Assembly: GCF_014396385.1 (NCBI RefSeq)
Contig: NZ_CP060716.1
Span: 1,984,001-2,048,000 of the forward strand
Direction of reading: 5' to 3'
Origin: Leucobacter denitrificans
GTDB lineage: Bacteria; Actinomycetota; Actinomycetes; Actinomycetales; Microbacteriaceae
DNA length: 64,000 nucleotides
Shown here: positions 60,547 through 64,000 of the stretch, piece after piece
How positions within the stretch are numbered: the first letter of the stretch is position 1
How the letters are laid out: each line of letters starts with the position of its first letter
The notes under the pieces: model-generated
What the model was told of the DNA's origin: nothing
The model's database searches: none
Seen by the model: only the letters and a program-made list of their open reading frames with translations
Program-made: the position numbers and the translations under genes

Positions 60547-62127
60547 GTGACCGATCTCCCTTCCCGCCGCTCCGCGACGATCCGCGCAATGCTGCTCGTG
60601 CTCGCAGGCTCCGCGGGTATGCAAATCGGCGCAGCGGTATCTCTCACACTCTTCGATGACCTTGGGCCCGCGGGCACGAGCGGGCTGCGTCTTCTCATCG
60701 CGGGGCTGCTCATGGTCGCCCTGTTTCGCCCGAGACTTCGTGGGCGCTCGCGCGCAGAGTGGATCGGCATACTCCTCTACGGCGCCGCCATGGCAGCGAT
60801 GAACCTTCTGCTGTACCAGGCGCTCGAGCGACTTCCACTCGGTGTAGCCACGACGCTCGACTTTCTCGGCCCGTGCGTGGTCGCGTTTCTCTCATCGCGC
60901 CGCCTGCGCGAAGGGCTGCTCGCAATCGCGGCCTTCACTGGCGTTGCGCTCATGGCTGGCTTCGGCGGGCCATTTGACCCGATCGGTCTCGTGTGGGGCG
61001 TGCTCGCGGGAGCGAGTTTTGCGGGGTACACGCTGCTCGCGCCGCGCATCGGAAAGTCAGGCGGCGGTATGCAAAGCGTCGCGCTCGCGCTCGTAGTCGC
61101 CGCAGTCGTCACGCTGCCGTTCTCTGCGCCGCTCCTCACGAGCGCCAGCCTCCCGCAGTGGGGTCTTCTCGCGCTATCGGCGGTTGTGGGCACGGCGATT
61201 CCGTTCGTGGTCGACACCATCGCGGGTAAGTTGACCTCTGCGAGGGTACTCGGTGTGTTCTTCGCATTCGATCCAGTGCTCGGAACACTCGTGGGTGCGC
61301 TGTTCCTCGGTCAAGTGCTCACGCCAATCGCGTTGCTCGGTATCGCACTCGTGGTGTGTGCGGGCGCGGGAATTGTGTGGTTGGCTGGCAAGCATCAGGA
61401 AATAAAGGAGCCGCCCATGGAGCCCGCATCAGAGTCGCTTGAGATCGAACGGAAGTATGAAGTTCCTGCCGACGCGGAGGTTCCGGGGTCCGATGTGTTC
61501 GAGACAGGTGGACTCAGCGCCGGCCGCTCCGTCACGCACGAGCTTCACGCGCGGTACTTCGATACTGCTGACGGCGTGCTCGCCCGCAATCGATTCGCGC
61601 TGCGCATGCGCACCGGTGGATCGGACGCGGGGTGGCACCTCAAAGAGAAGGGTGAGCACGGTACGCGCGAGCTGCACTGGCCGATCAGCGCCGAGCTGCC
61701 CGCGGCGCTTGCTCACGAATTGAGTGAGCGCCTCAGCGTCGACGCAGCAGACATCGCCCCGCTCGCCGAACTTCGCACAGAGCGTCGCGTGATGCGACTC
61801 TCAGATCGCAACGGCGCAGAGGTCGTCGAACTCGCCGACGATCGCGTGCTCGCGACCGACCTGCGCGGTGGCGTACCGGTGAGGCGAGCATGGCGCGAGT
61901 GGGAGGCGGAACTCATGCCGGGGGCGGGTCCGGAGTGGCTCGAAGTCGTTGAGCGCATACTTGCCGCAGCTGGTGCAACGCTTTCGCCGAGCTCGGCAAA
62001 GATTGCGCGAGCGACCGGCAGCCTCATCGCTCTCGCACAGTCTCGAGGCGCATCTGAAGCGGAAATCGAGCAGTTGCAGGAGATGGACAGGCTCGACCAA
62101 GAAGCTGCACGTAGGCTGGTGCTATGA
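60547..62127 (+). CDS. EamA-family transporter fused to a CYTH domain
   Basis: This 526-residue open frame has two unrelated parts. Residues 1-285 are a ten-helix EamA/RhtA-like metabolite exporter (GMQIGAAVSLTLFDDLGPAGTSGLRLLIAGLLMVALF, then LGVATTLDFLGPCVVAFLSS in repeat 1, and GTAIPFVVDTIAGKLTSARVLGVFFAFDPVLGTLVGALFLGQVL in repeat 2). Residues 291-526 are a CYTH domain with LEIERKYEV, LHARYFDTADGVLARNRFALRMR, WHLKEKG and AWREWEAEL, the acidic tunnel residues of triphosphatases. No stop separates them. An internal AAAGGAG (61404-61410) precedes ATG 61417 by 6 nt and could start a separate CYTH protein. The main start is GTG 60547, with TAAGCT 6 nt upstream. Confidence 0.85.
   Translation: MTDLPSRRSATIRAMLLVLAGSAGMQIGAAVSLTLFDDLGPAGTSGLRLLIAGLLMVALFRPRLRGRSRAEWIGILLYGAAMAAMNLLLYQALERLPLGVATTLDFLGPCVVAFLSSRRLREGLLAIAAFTGVALMAGFGGPFDPIGLVWGVLAGASFAGYTLLAPRIGKSGGGMQSVALALVVAAVVTLPFSAPLLTSASLPQWGLLALSAVVGTAIPFVVDTIAGKLTSARVLGVFFAFDPVLGTLVGALFLGQVLTPIALLGIALVVCAGAGIVWLAGKHQEIKEPPMEPASESLEIERKYEVPADAEVPGSDVFETGGLSAGRSVTHELHARYFDTADGVLARNRFALRMRTGGSDAGWHLKEKGEHGTRELHWPISAELPAALAHELSERLSVDAADIAPLAELRTERRVMRLSDRNGAEVVELADDRVLATDLRGGVPVRRAWREWEAELMPGAGPEWLEVVERILAAAGATLSPSSAKIARATGSLIALAQSRGASEAEIEQLQEMDRLDQEAARRLVL
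61417..62127 (+). CDS. Possible internally initiated CYTH-domain protein
   Basis: In frame within the EamA-CYTH gene, ATG 61417 has an almost ideal Shine-Dalgarno AAAGGAG with 6-nt spacing, and the encoded 236 residues (MEPASESLEIERKYEV…) form a complete CYTH domain. It may be made in addition to, or instead of, the fusion. CYTH proteins act on triphosphate substrates such as inorganic triphosphate or thiamine triphosphate. Confidence 0.5.
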   Translation: MEPASESLEIERKYEVPADAEVPGSDVFETGGLSAGRSVTHELHARYFDTADGVLARNRFALRMRTGGSDAGWHLKEKGEHGTRELHWPISAELPAALAHELSERLSVDAADIAPLAELRTERRVMRLSDRNGAEVVELADDRVLATDLRGGVPVRRAWREWEAELMPGAGPEWLEVVERILAAAGATLSPSSAKIARATGSLIALAQSRGASEAEIEQLQEMDRLDQEAARRLVL

Positions 62128-62312
62128 GTAAGCCAGGCAAGAGTGACGGCCCATCGCCTCAGGCTCGACGCAAGCAGATCATCGTTGGCCTCGTGATGGG
62201 CGCAGTGATTGGGATCATCATCAGTGCGCTTACTCAGTTCTGGCTGTGGCTGCCTGCGGGCCTCGCGCTCGGTCTCGCGACCGGCGCGATCATGAAGCCG
62301 CCCGCGGAATAG
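62124..62312 (+). CDS. Small two-helix membrane protein
   Basis: The 62-residue protein has a hydrophilic start (MSKPGKSDGPSPQARRKQ) and two hydrophobic segments, IIVGLVMGAVIGIIISALTQF and WLPAGLALGLATGAIM. It overlaps the stop of the CYTH frame by 4 nt, yet TAGGCT at 62112-62117 is also 6 nt before its ATG, so it may be both coupled and separately transcribed. Function unknown. Confidence 0.7.
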   Translation: MSKPGKSDGPSPQARRKQIIVGLVMGAVIGIIISALTQFWLWLPAGLALGLATGAIMKPPAE

Positions 62313-62349
62313 CTCAGAGTGTCGGTTTCGCTAGTCGGAACGGCCTGTT

Positions 62350-62376
62350 GCCACGAAAATCGTGGCTGTTTAGAAT
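62350..62376 (+). promoter_or_regulatory. Hairpin and -10 element upstream of the FAD oxidase
   Basis: GCCACGA-AAA-TCGTGGC (62350-62366), followed by TGTTT, could end the preceding gene. TAGAAT at 62371-62376 is a good -10 element for the downstream gene, giving a leader of about 47 nt. Confidence 0.5.
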
Positions 62377-62429
62377 GAGTGCAACAATTTCAGTGAAAAA
62401 GCGGGAATCAACGGAGACCTCGGATCAGC

Positions 62430-63851
62430 ATGGAACAGACAGTATTTGAAACGCATCGACCAGCCGCACGCATCGTCGATGAGTCGCTCGCAGAGACGAA
62501 GCTCGGCGTCTACTGGACCGACGATGTCGCTGACAGCGCGCCCACTTACCCAGAACTTGACGGCGATCAGCAGGTCGACGATGCCATAGTTGGTGGGGGA
62601 TACGCGGGTCTCTGGACCGCGATCAAGCTGAAGACCGAGCACCCCGAGCGTCGCGTCATGCTGCTCGAGTCTGTGCGCATTGGGTGGGCGGCCTCGAGCC
62701 GAAACGGTGGGTTCTGCGAGGCAAGCATTACGCACGGTGAACCAAACGCAGAGACGCGTTGGCCAGACGAGACGGGCGTGCTGCGCAGGCTCGGGCACGA
62801 GAACCTCGACGCGATGGAACGGTTCATCACTGAGAACAATCTTGATGCAGAATTTGAGCGCACTGGGGTGCTCAGCGTTGCGAATAACCCGCATCAGGTT
62901 GATTGGATTGAGGAGAGCAACGACCCCGATGTGACCGCTCTCAACGAGGAAGAGGTGCGCCAGCGCATCAATTCCCCGACCTTCCTCGCGGGCGAGTTTG
63001 CCTCGCGTGAGAACGCGCTCCTGCACCCCGCGAAGCTCGCCGTCGAGCTCGCAAAGCACGCTGCGTCGATCGGCGTTGAGATTCACGAGGGTACCCCGGT
63101 GGATCGACTTGATGGTGCGATCGATGCGCCGATCCGCCTTGAGACGAGCCGTGGCACCGTGACCGCAAATCGAGTTGCGCTCTGCACGAATGTGTTCCCG
63201 TCGCTACTTAAGCGGTACCGTTTTCACACGGTTCCGGTGTACGACTACGTGCTCATGACTGAGCCGTTGACCGATGAGCAACTCGCGTCGATTGGGTGGG
63301 AGGGGCGCGAGGGCCTCGCCGACATGGCGAACCAGTTCCACTACTCGCGGCTCACGAAAGACAACCGAATTCTTTGGGGTGGCTACGATGCCGTCTACCA
63401 TTCGGGCGGCCGTATCAAGCGTGAGTATGAGGATCGCATGGAGAGCCACCGTAAGCTCGCGAGCCACTTCTTTACGACCTTCCCGCAGCTCGCGGGGCTG
63501 AAGTTCACGCACCGCTGGGCCGGTGTCATCGATACCTCGACCAGGTTCTGTGCATTCTTCGGCAAGGCCTACGGCGGGCGCGTGCAGTACGTTTCAGGCT
63601 TCACGGGTCTTGGGGTCGGGGCTACGCACTTTGCGGCAGACGTTATTGTGGATCGGCTCGAGGGCCGCGTCACCGAACGTACCGAGCTTGAAATGGTGCG
63701 TGAGGTTCCGCTTCCGTTCCCACCAGAGCCAGCGGCGTCGATCGGTATCAACCTCACTCGGTGGGCTCTCGATCGAGCTGACCACAATCGAGGCAAGCGA
63801 AACGTGTTGCTCAAGACGCTTGATGCGCTCGGGCTTGGGTTCGACTCATGA
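62430..63851 (+). CDS. FAD-dependent amine oxidoreductase (DadA/gamma-glutamylputrescine oxidase-like)
   Basis: This 473-residue flavoprotein of the D-amino-acid-oxidase-like family has the FAD motif AIVGGGYAGLWTAIKLKTEHPERRVMLLESVRIGWAASSRNGGFC. Near the C-terminus it has LAGLKFTHRWAGVIDTSTRFCAFFGKAYGGRVQYVSGFTGLGVGATHFAADVIVDRL, typical of oxidases acting on N-methylated or glutamylated amines. The exact substrate is unclear. It overlaps a cupin gene by 4 nt, a pairing often seen in polyamine catabolism loci, so putrescine degradation is a reasonable but unproven guess. The ribosome binding site is weak (GGAG 13 nt upstream). Confidence 0.85.
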   Translation: MEQTVFETHRPAARIVDESLAETKLGVYWTDDVADSAPTYPELDGDQQVDDAIVGGGYAGLWTAIKLKTEHPERRVMLLESVRIGWAASSRNGGFCEASITHGEPNAETRWPDETGVLRRLGHENLDAMERFITENNLDAEFERTGVLSVANNPHQVDWIEESNDPDVTALNEEEVRQRINSPTFLAGEFASRENALLHPAKLAVELAKHAASIGVEIHEGTPVDRLDGAIDAPIRLETSRGTVTANRVALCTNVFPSLLKRYRFHTVPVYDYVLMTEPLTDEQLASIGWEGREGLADMANQFHYSRLTKDNRILWGGYDAVYHSGGRIKREYEDRMESHRKLASHFFTTFPQLAGLKFTHRWAGVIDTSTRFCAFFGKAYGGRVQYVSGFTGLGVGATHFAADVIVDRLEGRVTERTELEMVREVPLPFPPEPAASIGINLTRWALDRADHNRGKRNVLLKTLDALGLGFDS

Positions 63852-64000
63852 GTGAGTTGCTGCCCGAGGGAGCGAACTTGAGCGTTTCGGGTCTCGAGGC
63901 TGACGTTGAACTCGAAGCCGTAGACGCGGCAGACACCATTTCGGGTTCACCAGAGCAGGGTGTTGCCGAACTCGGATCAATTGGTGGAACCGCCTTGGGC
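63848..64000 (+). CDS. Cupin-domain protein (3' end beyond the window)
   Basis: The first 51 codons read MSELLPEGANLSVSGLEADVELEAVD… and then ISGSPEQGVAELGSIGGTALG, which resembles the start of DUF861/EutQ-like cupins. The ATG overlaps the oxidase stop (ATGA), so it is translationally coupled. Only the N-terminus is visible, so the family call is tentative. Confidence 0.6.
   Translation, partial: MSELLPEGANLSVSGLEADVELEAVDAADTISGSPEQGVAELGSIGGTALG

Overview
The window is a stretch of a high-GC actinobacterial chromosome, most likely a member of the Microbacteriaceae and Leucobacter-like. The indications are a mycothiol synthase (mshD), a GlnR-like/mshD/ppk/mutT1 gene run, CarD, SenX3-RegX3, a DtxR/IdeR regulator, DUF3073, an Rv3235-type protein, a PdtaS-type kinase, and a C50 carotenoid cluster with CrtYe/CrtYf cyclase subunits and a UbiA-type lycopene elongase. 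It reads as ordinary chromosome. I see no IS element, prophage or CRISPR array. One tRNA gene, tRNA-Arg(CCT), is present. At least 18 genes have a TANNNT hexamer exactly 6 nt before the start codon, so leaderless transcription is common here.

Layout. 1-1731: pstS and the 5' part of pstC (minus), with a PHO box and an intercistronic stem-loop. 1939-3180: a CapA-like lipoprotein. 8956-3302: a coupled minus-strand operon, GlnR-like regulator, mshD, ppk, mutT1 and a lipid-kinase-like gene. 9025-12406: small membrane proteins, ygfZ, gpmA, DUF3073 and a neocarzinostatin-like membrane protein. 12416-13711: DUF445. 13827-21883: two tandem RND pumps with mosaic near-identity, then a DEAD-box helicase. 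22013-28548: acyl-CoA oxidase, glutaminase, zinc peptidase, LysR-type substrate-binding protein, ATL protein, VIT1-type transporter and an Rv3235-like protein. 28731-34342: PdtaS-like kinase and a PspC envelope-stress module. 34343-37718: a PMT mannosyltransferase divergent from proS with overlapping promoters. 37974-41904: carD, an LpqE-like lipoprotein, regX3-senX3 and phoU. 41964-47878: cysS-rlmB, serC, ideR and gdhA.

47895-51052 is the least conventional part. It holds two paralogous secreted NlpC/P60 proteins behind matching promoters and a covarying hairpin leader, then the tRNA, a cold-shock gene with a palindromic leader, and two orphan small genes. One of these is a 32-residue peptide with an ideal ribosome binding site.

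51111-59383: a DUF3817 protein, then a translationally coupled minus-strand operon: idi, crtE, crtB, crtI, crtYe, a crtYf-crtEb fusion, a pyrimidine-dimer glycosylase and an SDR39U1 epimerase. A divergent MarR/CrtR-type regulator lies next to it. 59390-64000: a conserved unknown protein, OsmC, an EamA-CYTH fusion, a small membrane protein, an FAD oxidase and a truncated cupin gene.

Three themes link the genes. Phosphate: pst, PhoU, SenX3-RegX3, polyphosphate kinase and a PHO box. Iron: IdeR with a good IdeR-type box between carD and the LpqE-like gene. Photoprotection: a C50 carotenoid pathway co-translated with a predicted UV-photoproduct glycosylase.
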